Source of the DNA: Eudoraea adriatica DSM 19308
Lineage (GTDB): Bacteria; Bacteroidota; Bacteroidia; Flavobacteriales; Flavobacteriaceae
Direction of reading: 5' to 3'
Assembly (NCBI RefSeq): GCF_000382125.1
Contig: NZ_KB907551.1
Coordinates: 124,001 to 188,000, forward strand
Length of the DNA stretch: 64,000 bases
The translations under genes were made by a program, and so were the position numbers. A model generated the notes under the pieces. It had not been told where the DNA came from. It searched no databases and worked only from the letters and a program-made list of their open reading frames with translations. This document shows positions 56,700 through 64,000 of this stretch, piece by piece; the stretch's first letter is position 1, and every line of letters starts with the position of its first letter.

Positions 56700-58028
56700 A
56701 TGTCGCCTATAATGGATTGGATACAAAAAAAAAACATTCCTTATTTTTTTTTATACTTACTGTCATTTTATCCATTGATGAAGGAAGCCTTAGCCTCTAT
56801 TACCGTAATTCTATTCATGGCGGCAACACTTTTTTTTTATTGGGAAAACTTTGGAAAAAGATACAAGAAATTTGGGATTAAACCCCTATTGATAAATTGT
56901 GGTTTTTATTTATTATTATTAATCTCTATTCTCTATTCTGAACAAATATTTACTGGAATTAAAAAAGTACAATCAAGCTTGTTACTCTTGTTTTTCCCGG
57001 TTATTATTTTTTATTTTTTCCCTAAAGTTAATAAACGGACCATTAAAATATTTTCCTATGGTTTTATTTTGAGCAATTTTGTGTTATTCCTTTATTTTTT
57101 CAATATTCTCGCTCAAGGACTTGCAATAGACAGGTTTACCGGCTTGATGGATAAAAATATTATAGAGCAGGCATTGGCTATAAACACCTATCCATATGAG
57201 TTTGTGCTTTCTAAAGCTGAAAAGCATTTAAATGTCTTTTTTGAGACCCATAAAGTTTATCTTTCATTGCAATTCTTGACTGCAATTCTACTTTCCATAA
57301 ATTTGATTGCCAACTTCAAAATAGACATATTTAAAAAAATACTTTTGGGCATATTATCGTTCCTATTTGTTTTGGCTATCGTTTACAGTCAGGCAATTAC
57401 TACGGTTTTAGCTCTGGTTATAATACTAGTTCTTGCTCCCTTTTTATATTTCAAAGGACGTCTGGAAAAAATTATTTTTGGAATAGGCGTCTTGTCTTGT
57501 TTAACACTTGGTTGGATGGCTGGGCTGCTTGATACCTATAAAAACAAGAATACCGATTCAATTACCAAGCTATTGGATTATGTTATCTCACCTATACCCA
57601 TGGAAGAAGGAGTAGATAAGCGGATATACATATATGATTGTTCTATCAACCTTATTAAAAAGGAGATTTTATTTGGCTATGGAGTTGGAAATGTTCAGCA
57701 AAAACTAAATGATTGTTATCAAGAAAAAAATTATGTTGTGACTGAGTTTAGGTCATTGGGTTCAGAAATAAATACTCATAACTATTACTTTCATATGTGG
57801 CTGTCAGCCGGATTGTTTGCCCTTCTTTTCTTGTTGTATATGTTTGGCCATAATTTTTATATTGCTTTAAAGTTAAAGAACTTTACCTTTCTATTTTTCC
57901 TGTTGATGTTTTCCTTAAGCTTATTGACCGAGAATGTTTTGGTGCGGATGTATGGAGTGTTTTTATTTGCGGTCATGAATTCATTGTTTTATTCAAATTG
58001 CAAGATAGATGCGGGAAACGGGGAATAA
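56700..58028 (+). CDS. O-antigen ligase/polymerase family membrane protein
   Basis: A 442-residue polytopic protein with about ten to twelve membrane helices. Near residue 362 the element NTHNYYFHMWLSAGLFALLF matches the H-N-x-Y-x-x-x-x-x-x-x-G loop typical of the Wzy_C/WaaL (O-antigen ligase) family, preceded by FGYGVGNVQQKL. Such enzymes transfer a finished glycan from its lipid carrier to the final acceptor or polymerise units. With a second, different polymerase-like gene at 59446, this one is more likely the ligase. The codon use is more AT-rich than the rfb genes. It overlaps the next gene by 20 bases. A second in-frame ATG lies at 56712. Confidence 0.75.
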   Translation: MSPIMDWIQKKNIPYFFLYLLSFYPLMKEALASITVILFMAATLFFYWENFGKRYKKFGIKPLLINCGFYLLLLISILYSEQIFTGIKKVQSSLLLLFFPVIIFYFFPKVNKRTIKIFSYGFILSNFVLFLYFFNILAQGLAIDRFTGLMDKNIIEQALAINTYPYEFVLSKAEKHLNVFFETHKVYLSLQFLTAILLSINLIANFKIDIFKKILLGILSFLFVLAIVYSQAITTVLALVIILVLAPFLYFKGRLEKIIFGIGVLSCLTLGWMAGLLDTYKNKNTDSITKLLDYVISPIPMEEGVDKRIYIYDCSINLIKKEILFGYGVGNVQQKLNDCYQEKNYVVTEFRSLGSEINTHNYYFHMWLSAGLFALLFLLYMFGHNFYIALKLKNFTFLFFLLMFSLSLLTENVLVRMYGVFLFAVMNSLFYSNCKIDAGNGE

Positions 58029-59406
58029 AACAAGAAGTCTCGCAAGGGGTTCGGCTATTTATAGCATAGGCAATATAGGCACTTTGGTTATCAATTTCTT
58101 TTTGGTGCCATTTTATACCTTTTTCCTCTCGAATGAGGAATTAGGCTATTTTGATTTAGTTGCCTCCGCATCGATTTTACTGGCACCTATTTTTTTCGGG
58201 CACATTGAATTGGCTGTACTTCGCTGGGTACTTGCAAATAATAACCCTAAGAATATTACCCGGGTAGTATCGAGTTGTTTGATGGTTTTTCTAATAGGAC
58301 TATTCATTTTTAGTGTAGTATTTTCAGTGGTGCATCTATATACCTCGATAACATTAGCTCCTTATGTTTTTTTATATTTTGTTTCCATTTTTTTCTATGT
58401 CATTGCCAAGCAGGTCGTTCGTAGCGTTTATTCTTCATTGCATTACGTTCTTACAGAATTGTTCTACATCCTTATCGTACTTATATTAAGTATTTTATTT
58501 GTAAGTGAATATGGCTTAATAGCCATTTTTACTGCATATGGTTTCGCTTCAGCGTCCTTTGTGATTTATTTGCTTGCAATAAAAATAACCAAGCATATTG
58601 ACTTAAAGGCAGTTCGTGTGAATGTAACCAAGGAATTATTGAATTATTCATTTCCTCTCGTACTCAATGCCATGAGTCTTTGGATGAACAATCAGTCAAG
58701 TAAGTATATTATAGCCTCTTTTTTGACGCTAAGCGCGAACGGTATTTATGCCATTGCCTTTAAAATAGCCTATGTCATTCAAATACTAAATCGAATTTTT
58801 TATTATTCCTTTCAGGATAAAATGTTCGCAATATATGGTAAGGACGGATTTAAAGACTATTTTGAAAAAACCTTCAATACCTATTCAGGACTACTTTTCT
58901 CTATTTTATATCTTCTAATAAGTACGCAAAAAATCCTTTTGCCATTTATTATAGACACTGATTTCCTTGAAGCAACCAGATATATTCCTATTTTGGCCTT
59001 AGGAGTGGTTTTCATGTCTTTAGCATCAATACTTGGTATTATTTATCAATGTGAAAAGAAAAACATGCACGCCTTTAAGACATCATTGGTCTCAGGTCTT
59101 TTGATTGTTGCCACCGGATTTTTATTTATTCCAAAGTATCAACTTTATGGGGCATCAAGTGTTTTCGCTTTTGGAAATTTTGTTTGGCTGTTGTATCGGT
59201 ACTTTGATGTTCAGAAATTTGTAGCCCTAAGATTTTTCTTCTGGAGGTTTATCTTGTATATTGTTATAGCATTCGGAATTTATAGCATCACTCAAAACGA
59301 ACAGCTATGGGCATCTGTTCTAGCAATTTGCCTCGCAGTTATCATATCACTTTATTTTAGTAGAGATCTTGTTCGAAAATTTTTGACAGTACTATTAAAA
59401 AAATAA
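58009..59406 (+). CDS. Wzx-type polysaccharide flippase (MOP superfamily)
   Basis: A 465-residue protein with about 12-14 membrane helices, the layout of the polysaccharide transporters that flip undecaprenyl-linked repeat units to the periplasmic face. The opening TRSLARGSAIYSIGNIGTLV followed by FFLVPFYTFFLSNEELGYFD, with a Gly-rich first helix, is typical of Wzx. The proximity of wzz-like, rfb, wzy and glycosyltransferase genes supports the role. It starts 20 bases before the previous gene ends. Very AT-rich, like its neighbours. The sugar repeat unit it carries is unknown. Confidence 0.82.
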   Translation: MRETGNKTRSLARGSAIYSIGNIGTLVINFFLVPFYTFFLSNEELGYFDLVASASILLAPIFFGHIELAVLRWVLANNNPKNITRVVSSCLMVFLIGLFIFSVVFSVVHLYTSITLAPYVFLYFVSIFFYVIAKQVVRSVYSSLHYVLTELFYILIVLILSILFVSEYGLIAIFTAYGFASASFVIYLLAIKITKHIDLKAVRVNVTKELLNYSFPLVLNAMSLWMNNQSSKYIIASFLTLSANGIYAIAFKIAYVIQILNRIFYYSFQDKMFAIYGKDGFKDYFEKTFNTYSGLLFSILYLLISTQKILLPFIIDTDFLEATRYIPILALGVVFMSLASILGIIYQCEKKNMHAFKTSLVSGLLIVATGFLFIPKYQLYGASSVFAFGNFVWLLYRYFDVQKFVALRFFFWRFILYIVIAFGIYSITQNEQLWASVLAICLAVIISLYFSRDLVRKFLTVLLKK

Positions 59407-59445
59407 AAACATGAACAACCGATTTAATTCAATTAGCGTATAGTA

Positions 59446-60861
59446 GTGAGAATACCAGTAGCCATATTACTTTGCTTCCTTAGCATAATTTCTCTTATTT
59501 TAGAGTGGTTTACTCTTGGCTTGTCTTTATCTCTTTTGGCCTATGGTATCATTTTATACCACACATTTAAAACAGTTGGCCTTAACTCAGTGCTTTTTCT
59601 TTTCATGATATTGTTCGGCTTATATGGCTATAGCGTGCCTATTTCTGTTTTTTTTGATTCGGATATTGGGTGGCACAGAGTTGCTAAACTTAGAACATGG
59701 CAAAAAGTTGATGATACTTTATTCTCCTTTTTAATATCTAATCAGTTGGCACTTTTGGCCACAAGTTTGCTTTATCTGGTCTTTGTTCGAAAACGAATCA
59801 TGAGAATTCCGAATAGTGCATCTCTAAAAGTAAGTGCAAATTACTATAGATTAGCAATTTTAGCGGGAATTTTGTCAAGTTTAAGTGAGGCTCTTAATTT
59901 TCTTCGAGCAGGAGGGTTTGCCACGCTATCGCAAGGAAAAGCATTTTATCAAGGTGCGATAAACGATTTGGTATTGAACATACCCTATGAAGGATTTTTT
60001 TATATTTCCATTGCTTTGTTCGGTCAGTTTTTCGCAACGGTTAAGAATAAAAAGGATAAATATTTCACCTATTTACCGCCATTTTTTCTTTCCATATTTT
60101 TTGTGCTCTTTATAAATCTGATAATTGGAGAAAGGGGAACACTTTTGGTTGCGATGGTGGTTTTCATCCTTGCCTACACCATAAAAAGAAGAATTACAAG
60201 GATTAATGTTTCATATGTTTTGCTGCTTTCCCTTCTTTATGTCTGTTTTAACGCCCTCACTTTACTTCGAGAAAAGAGTGTGGAGTATAAAGGAATCGGT
60301 AATTTTTTGGAAACGTATGAAGATCGACTGTATCGGTTGATGAATCCGGCAAATACTGAATTTGGTTCTCCAGCCTTAAATTATAGGATATTCATAGATA
60401 AAAGGCCCGATAACTATAACTATAAGCTAGGTCAGACCTATACCGAAATTAGTACGGCCTTCATACCACGGTACATATACCCTAATAAAACAATTGGTAT
60501 TATATATGAATTTAGAAATCAATATTTTCCTGAACGAAAAGAGATGGGAAGTACTGCCGGCACAGGTTTTTCCTCTTTACTGGAGGCCTATATGAACTTT
60601 GGGTATTTCGGGCCATTTTTCATCTATTTGATTTTCTTGTTTTTTCTTATTTATATGGAAAGTCGAAAAGGCCGAAATCAGTTATTTATTGATTTGCTAT
60701 ATCTCTTATTGTTCAATGTTTTTCTTATTTTTTCAAGATCGGCTTCACAGTATATTTTATACACTCTTTTTCTATACTTGTGTCAAATCATTGTGGTCAT
60801 ATTGGTGTACAAAGTGATACCGAAACGGATGTTTAGTATTTCAAAAGTTATAGATGCCTAA
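59446..60861 (+). CDS. Wzy-like oligosaccharide repeat-unit polymerase
   Basis: A 471-residue polytopic protein with about twelve membrane helices. It has the central VLFINLIIGERGTLLVAMVV element and the late GTGFSSLLEAYMNFGYFGPF (near residue 367), a loop and helix pattern I associate with repeat-unit polymerases. It would link repeat units on the periplasmic side, with the Wzz-like protein as length regulator. The start is GTG at 59446; an in-frame TAG lies four codons upstream. A 10-codon ORF (59411-59443) lies just before and is probably not a gene. It overlaps the next gene by eight bases. Confidence 0.72.
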   Translation: MRIPVAILLCFLSIISLILEWFTLGLSLSLLAYGIILYHTFKTVGLNSVLFLFMILFGLYGYSVPISVFFDSDIGWHRVAKLRTWQKVDDTLFSFLISNQLALLATSLLYLVFVRKRIMRIPNSASLKVSANYYRLAILAGILSSLSEALNFLRAGGFATLSQGKAFYQGAINDLVLNIPYEGFFYISIALFGQFFATVKNKKDKYFTYLPPFFLSIFFVLFINLIIGERGTLLVAMVVFILAYTIKRRITRINVSYVLLLSLLYVCFNALTLLREKSVEYKGIGNFLETYEDRLYRLMNPANTEFGSPALNYRIFIDKRPDNYNYKLGQTYTEISTAFIPRYIYPNKTIGIIYEFRNQYFPERKEMGSTAGTGFSSLLEAYMNFGYFGPFFIYLIFLFFLIYMESRKGRNQLFIDLLYLLLFNVFLIFSRSASQYILYTLFLYLCQIIVVILVYKVIPKRMFSISKVIDA

Positions 60862-61969
60862 AGGTAAAATATGTTTTTTCGTGCCGTTTTATCCTCTTAT
60901 AAAGGGCGGAGCAGAGTATCAATCTAAGATTATAGCTACTGAACTTCAAAAAGAAGGGTATGAAATTGTTTATATTTCTTATGGTCATGAAACTGAAGAT
61001 TGTATATACGATAACGATTTCAAAATACATCGCTTAAAGGTGAAAGCTAGTATATCAGGCAAAGTACTAATGTATAAAGGTTTCATGAGCAGGGTTTTTA
61101 ATATTATTAAAGACGAAAAACCTGATTACATTTACCAGCGAATACTAAACTCCTTTACCTACAGGCTGTCTGGTTTTTCAAAAAAAAATAATATTCCACT
61201 AGTCCTCCATATTGCCGATAATTATTCCGTAGAATTTGAACAGGGCAGCAAGAGCGTATTGAAAAGAAAAGTATTCTCGACCATTCTAAAAAATAAACCA
61301 AACATCATTTGTCAAACACGCTATCAACAAAATAAGGTTTTAGAATTCGGTTATCAGCCCAAAGCTATAATTTCAAATATGCACCCAGTGCTTATTGATG
61401 AAGTACCCAAAAAGGATATAAAAAAAATAGTTTGGATAGGAAATGCTAGGCCGGTTAAACAGTTAGAAATTTTTATAGCCTTGGCAAACTCCTTTCAGGA
61501 TTCAATTTATAATTTTCATATCATCGGAAAATTACCAGATAACGCTTATGGAGAGGGACTTTTGAAAGAAATAAATACCGCAATAAATATAACCTATCAT
61601 GGCTCTCAAACTAATGACTTTATCAATTCGTTTTTGATGCAATCGGCCTTATTGGTCAATACATCAGTTTCCGAAGGGTTCTCTAATACGTTCATTCAAG
61701 CGTGGATGTGCGGAACTCCAGTACTGGCATTAAATTCAGATCCGGATGATATCATGGTTGATAATAGTATCGGCGTAGATTGCAAGGGCGACTATGATAA
61801 AATGAAAATAGCCCTGGTGGACTTATTAAAAGATTCGGCAGCACATGAGGCTATTTGTCATCAGTCAATACAAACAGCACGAAAGCTTTTTTCTACGGAG
61901 AAAAACATAGCTAAAATTGAAAGTGTATTGAATTCCATACTGACCAAAACCAAAGCCATTGAAAACTAA
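60854..61969 (+). CDS. GT4-family glycosyltransferase
   Basis: A 371-residue GT-B fold enzyme. The N-terminal KICFFVPFYPLIKGGAEYQS is the acceptor-domain start of GT4 enzymes. The donor domain has KIVWIGNARPVKQLEIFIAL near 195 and, near residue 270, VSEGFSNTFIQAWMCGTPVL. This is the E-x7-E-type region with Q in place of the second Glu, a variant seen in part of the family. Sugar and acceptor are unknown. It overlaps the previous gene by eight bases and the next by eleven, so it is in a tightly packed transcript. Confidence 0.85.
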   Translation: MPKGKICFFVPFYPLIKGGAEYQSKIIATELQKEGYEIVYISYGHETEDCIYDNDFKIHRLKVKASISGKVLMYKGFMSRVFNIIKDEKPDYIYQRILNSFTYRLSGFSKKNNIPLVLHIADNYSVEFEQGSKSVLKRKVFSTILKNKPNIICQTRYQQNKVLEFGYQPKAIISNMHPVLIDEVPKKDIKKIVWIGNARPVKQLEIFIALANSFQDSIYNFHIIGKLPDNAYGEGLLKEINTAINITYHGSQTNDFINSFLMQSALLVNTSVSEGFSNTFIQAWMCGTPVLALNSDPDDIMVDNSIGVDCKGDYDKMKIALVDLLKDSAAHEAICHQSIQTARKLFSTEKNIAKIESVLNSILTKTKAIEN

Positions 61970-62906
61970 AAAGAAAATACTTTGGGTTCATAATTTTTCA
62001 AACGAAGTAGGTGCCGGAGGCGTTTGGATGTACAATCAGTACGAATATCTAAAAGATGAGGTGGATCTCTACTATTTAGATAATATGAGAAATCCATTAA
62101 GGTTCGTGCAGCATATGTTTCGACTTCAAAAACTCGCTAAATCGTATGATTTGGTCCATGCACAATACGGCTCTGCAAATGGTTTCTTGACCAGTCTTAT
62201 GAACTGCAAACGTATTCTTTCTTTGAAAGGATCTGATTGGTACGTTTCCCCAAGTTCTTCGATATGGCATCGCATTCGTGTAATGCTTGGAGGCATCCTT
62301 ACAAAATTCTCGTTGCGCAGGTTTCATCATATTATAGTTATGTCGGATGCGATGAAACTCGAAGTTTTGAAGAAATTTCCGGAGGCGAAAATAGCTACTA
62401 TTGTGGACCCGATTGATTTCGACCGGTTCCGACCTTTGGAGAAATCCGAAGAAAATGAGGTGAAAAAAGTACTTTTTGCATCCGTCAATCTGAACAATCC
62501 CATTAAACGTTTCCCCCTGGCAAAAAAAAGTTTTGATTTCTTGCATCAAAAGATGCCGAATACAGAGCTTATTACGATGAGCAATATTCCACATGAAGAG
62601 GTTAATACATTCATGAATAATGTGGATGTCCTTATTTTAACATCGGTATACGAAGGTTGGCCCAATGTGGTAAAAGAAATGTTGGCGTGTAATAAACCTT
62701 TTGTAAGCACCAAAGTTAGCGATTTGGAAGGTGTTGCTGCAAAAACGAACAGTTGTTTTACTTGTAACGATACGCCTGAGGATCTGGGTCAAGGACTTTA
62801 TCGGGCATTAAATGCCGAGCCTGAGGAATTAAGACATTTGGTAAAACATTTTAGTATGGCCGATAGCCTGAATACAATAAGGGCGATTTATGCTAAATAT
62901 CTTTAG
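61959..62906 (+). CDS. GT4-family glycosyltransferase
   Basis: A 315-residue GT-B enzyme. The N-terminal ILWVHNFSNEVGAGGVWMYN is the acceptor-domain start. KRILSLKGSDWYVSP near 85 lies at the linker, and VYEGWPNVVKEMLACNKPFV near 232 is the EGW-x-x-x-x-x-E nucleotide-sugar signature. The start is TTG at 61959: no ATG precedes the conserved ILWVHN strand and the earlier gene still runs there. The protein is short for GT4 but all motifs are present. Donor sugar unknown. It is followed by a 134-base gap without a gene, then the HAD gene, which may begin a second unit. Confidence 0.83.
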   Translation: MKTKKKILWVHNFSNEVGAGGVWMYNQYEYLKDEVDLYYLDNMRNPLRFVQHMFRLQKLAKSYDLVHAQYGSANGFLTSLMNCKRILSLKGSDWYVSPSSSIWHRIRVMLGGILTKFSLRRFHHIIVMSDAMKLEVLKKFPEAKIATIVDPIDFDRFRPLEKSEENEVKKVLFASVNLNNPIKRFPLAKKSFDFLHQKMPNTELITMSNIPHEEVNTFMNNVDVLILTSVYEGWPNVVKEMLACNKPFVSTKVSDLEGVAAKTNSCFTCNDTPEDLGQGLYRALNAEPEELRHLVKHFSMADSLNTIRAIYAKYL

Positions 62907-63040
62907 CATTGTGCACTATTTCAGGTGTTTTGGGCATTGGTTACCTTAGCATGTTGAAAGTACATTGATGGCTCTAATTTGAAATATATGAGTACTTTTA
63001 CTTGTCGGCTGACTGGACAGAAATCTGATGAATCAAAATA

Positions 63041-63730
63041 ATGAATTACAAAAACCTTATCCTAGACCTCGATAATACTTTATATGGCTACGATGTTCCT
63101 CACAAATCGGCTTTAACAACTGTTTTGGATTCTTTTTCGGCGAGGTTCGAGATTTCCAAAGAAGATACACTCCAAAGCTTTAACGTATCAAGACAGAAAA
63201 CTCACCTGGAATTGCCCTCCAGAGCGGCCTCACACAATAGGTTGCTGTACTTTCAAAAAATGTTGGAATACCATGGCCTCAATAGCATGTACTATGCGTT
63301 GGAATTTTATGAAATCTATTGGGATACCTTTTTGGCCCAGATGTCGCTTTTTGAAAGCGTAGCGGACTATTTGGAAAATCATAAGGCAAAAGGAGGTAAA
63401 ATATGCATCCTCACCGACCTAACGGCTCATATACAGTATAGAAAAATAGAAAAATTGAATCTGATGGATTTTGTCGATTTTTTAGTAACCAGCGAAGAGG
63501 TAGGGGTTGAAAAACCGCATCCGTATATTTTCACTCGAGCATTGCAAAAACTGAATTGTACAGCTTCTGAAGCACTTATGATTGGCGATAGCTGGCAGAA
63601 AGATATCGTTGGTGCGAATGCTATGGGCATACAAAGTATTTGGATCAACCATAAAAAAGAAGAGCGAACAGTAACTGAAAACATAAGGGAGATTTCCCGA
63701 TTTGAAGAAATAGCGACCAATGGAAAATAA
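63041..63730 (+). CDS. HAD-superfamily phosphatase
   Basis: A 229-residue haloacid dehalogenase-type hydrolase. Motif I is LILDLDNTLYGYDV (D-x-D-x-T at residues 9-13), motif II is the CILTDLTAH segment near 125, motif III is the lysine in VGVEKPHPYIF near 155, and motif IV is ALMIGDSWQKDIVGANAMGI near 180. The C1 cap lies between residues 20 and 95. These proteins remove phosphate from small metabolites. Directly followed by a class II aldolase gene with an 11-base overlap, and in a glycan cluster, it may act on a phosphorylated sugar or alditol, which is inference. Confidence 0.85.
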   Translation: MNYKNLILDLDNTLYGYDVPHKSALTTVLDSFSARFEISKEDTLQSFNVSRQKTHLELPSRAASHNRLLYFQKMLEYHGLNSMYYALEFYEIYWDTFLAQMSLFESVADYLENHKAKGGKICILTDLTAHIQYRKIEKLNLMDFVDFLVTSEEVGVEKPHPYIFTRALQKLNCTASEALMIGDSWQKDIVGANAMGIQSIWINHKKEERTVTENIREISRFEEIATNGK

Positions 63731-64000
63731 AGAAGCACTTGAAGCCCTGATAAAAATGTCAAAATATGCCGGGCAGCGGTTTGACCTTGTGCAGGCCGGT
63801 GGCGGTAATACCTCTGTAAAATTCGGAGATTACATGTATATCAAGGCATCTGGATATCTGCTCTCTGAACTCACAAAAGATACGGGTCATACGATCGTGA
63901 AAACTGAAGAGGTGGTTGCGATATTGAGGGATGATGCCGTTTTAGGAATATCGGATAAAAAAGAAAAGGACGCCACGGCATCGAAAAAGTTACAGATGAC
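63720..64000 (+). CDS. Class II aldolase/adducin-family protein, partial at the right edge
   Basis: The first 93 full codons are present, then the window ends. The start MENKEALEALIKMSKYAGQ is followed by DLVQAGGGNTSVKFGDYMYI and IKASGYLLSEL near residues 22-56. GGGNTSVK-x-x-x-x-x-IKASG is the phosphate-binding signature of the class II aldolase/adducin fold (fuculose- and rhamnulose-phosphate aldolases, and related sugar-acid enzymes). The metal-binding histidines would lie beyond the edge. The ATG overlaps the HAD stop by 11 bases, suggesting translational coupling and a joint pathway. Confidence 0.85.
   Translation, partial: MENKEALEALIKMSKYAGQRFDLVQAGGGNTSVKFGDYMYIKASGYLLSELTKDTGHTIVKTEEVVAILRDDAVLGISDKKEKDATASKKLQM

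Noticed and set aside
56600-56720. A defined frameshift in rfbD
   Set aside because: An open alternative frame exists, but its residues do not clearly resemble an RmlD end, so I report only the short C-terminus.
59411-59443. 10-codon ORF MNNRFNSISV between the flippase and the Wzy-like gene
   Set aside because: Too short to judge. A leader-peptide role is possible in principle but nothing supports it.
62907-63040. A small gene in the gap between the second glycosyltransferase and the HAD gene
   Set aside because: No open frame with credible start and composition was found in the 134 bases.

Overview
The window comes from a member of the Bacteroidetes, most likely a marine or gliding Flavobacteriaceae species. 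The evidence is a sprC-sprD-sprB-sprF gliding/type IX secretion locus, type B type IX sorting tails, phylum-typical gene families (DUF4175, DUF4837, LysE, PorP/SprF, OmpA with PD40) and repeated occurrences of the Bacteroidetes -7 promoter element TAnnTTTG. The DNA is AT-rich with housekeeping gene content, and I see no insertion sequence, phage, CRISPR array or rRNA.

Layout. 1-5.8 kb: a truncated CDF metal exporter, rpiB, a long AT-rich gap, rnr, a DUF2807 envelope protein, a LysE-type exporter, a tRNA-Cys and folB. 5.8-24.7 kb (minus strand): the four-gene surface adhesin locus, dominated by a 4,544-residue SprB-type protein with about 43 SprB-like repeats, its secretion partner SprF, a SprD-like protein and a SprC-like protein. 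25-44 kb: housekeeping genes glnS, an SPFH protein, gltX, an AlkB-like hydroxylase, a DUF4175 giant, ybeY, mnmG, a methyltransferase, a Skp/OmpH chaperone, a DoxX-like protein, holB, pgk, an MltD-type lytic transglycosylase and a DUF4837 lipoprotein. 44-48 kb (minus strand): a very small membrane-protein gene with a shortened second copy, a PorE-like SPOR/TPR/PD40/OmpA protein and tatA. 48-52.3 kb: an M23 peptidase, a GH3-family adenylate-forming enzyme and a 561-residue protein with a nucleoside-phosphorylase-like motif. 52.3-64 kb: a surface polysaccharide cluster with a Wzz-like protein, the complete dTDP-L-rhamnose set rfbBACD, an O-antigen ligase-like protein, a Wzx flippase, a Wzy polymerase, two GT4 glycosyltransferases, a HAD phosphatase and the start of a class II aldolase, cut by the window end.

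How the genes work together. Much of the window concerns the cell envelope. The adhesin locus makes a surface filament exported by type IX secretion. The PorE-like and SprD-like proteins share an extended SPOR-like module that could tie outer-membrane machinery to peptidoglycan. The polysaccharide cluster makes a rhamnose-containing surface glycan. MltD and the M23 peptidase remodel peptidoglycan.

Leads. Two ParB-type parS sites flank mnmG (one an exact match to the Bacillus subtilis sequence), which suggests an origin-proximal segment. The same roughly 110-residue SPOR-like module occurs in two different type IX-associated architectures. A 56-codon membrane gene has a shortened neighbour that keeps the same C-terminus, each with its own terminator. 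Several -7 promoter boxes lie only 5-9 bases before the start codon, implying leaderless or almost leaderless mRNAs and correcting several start calls.
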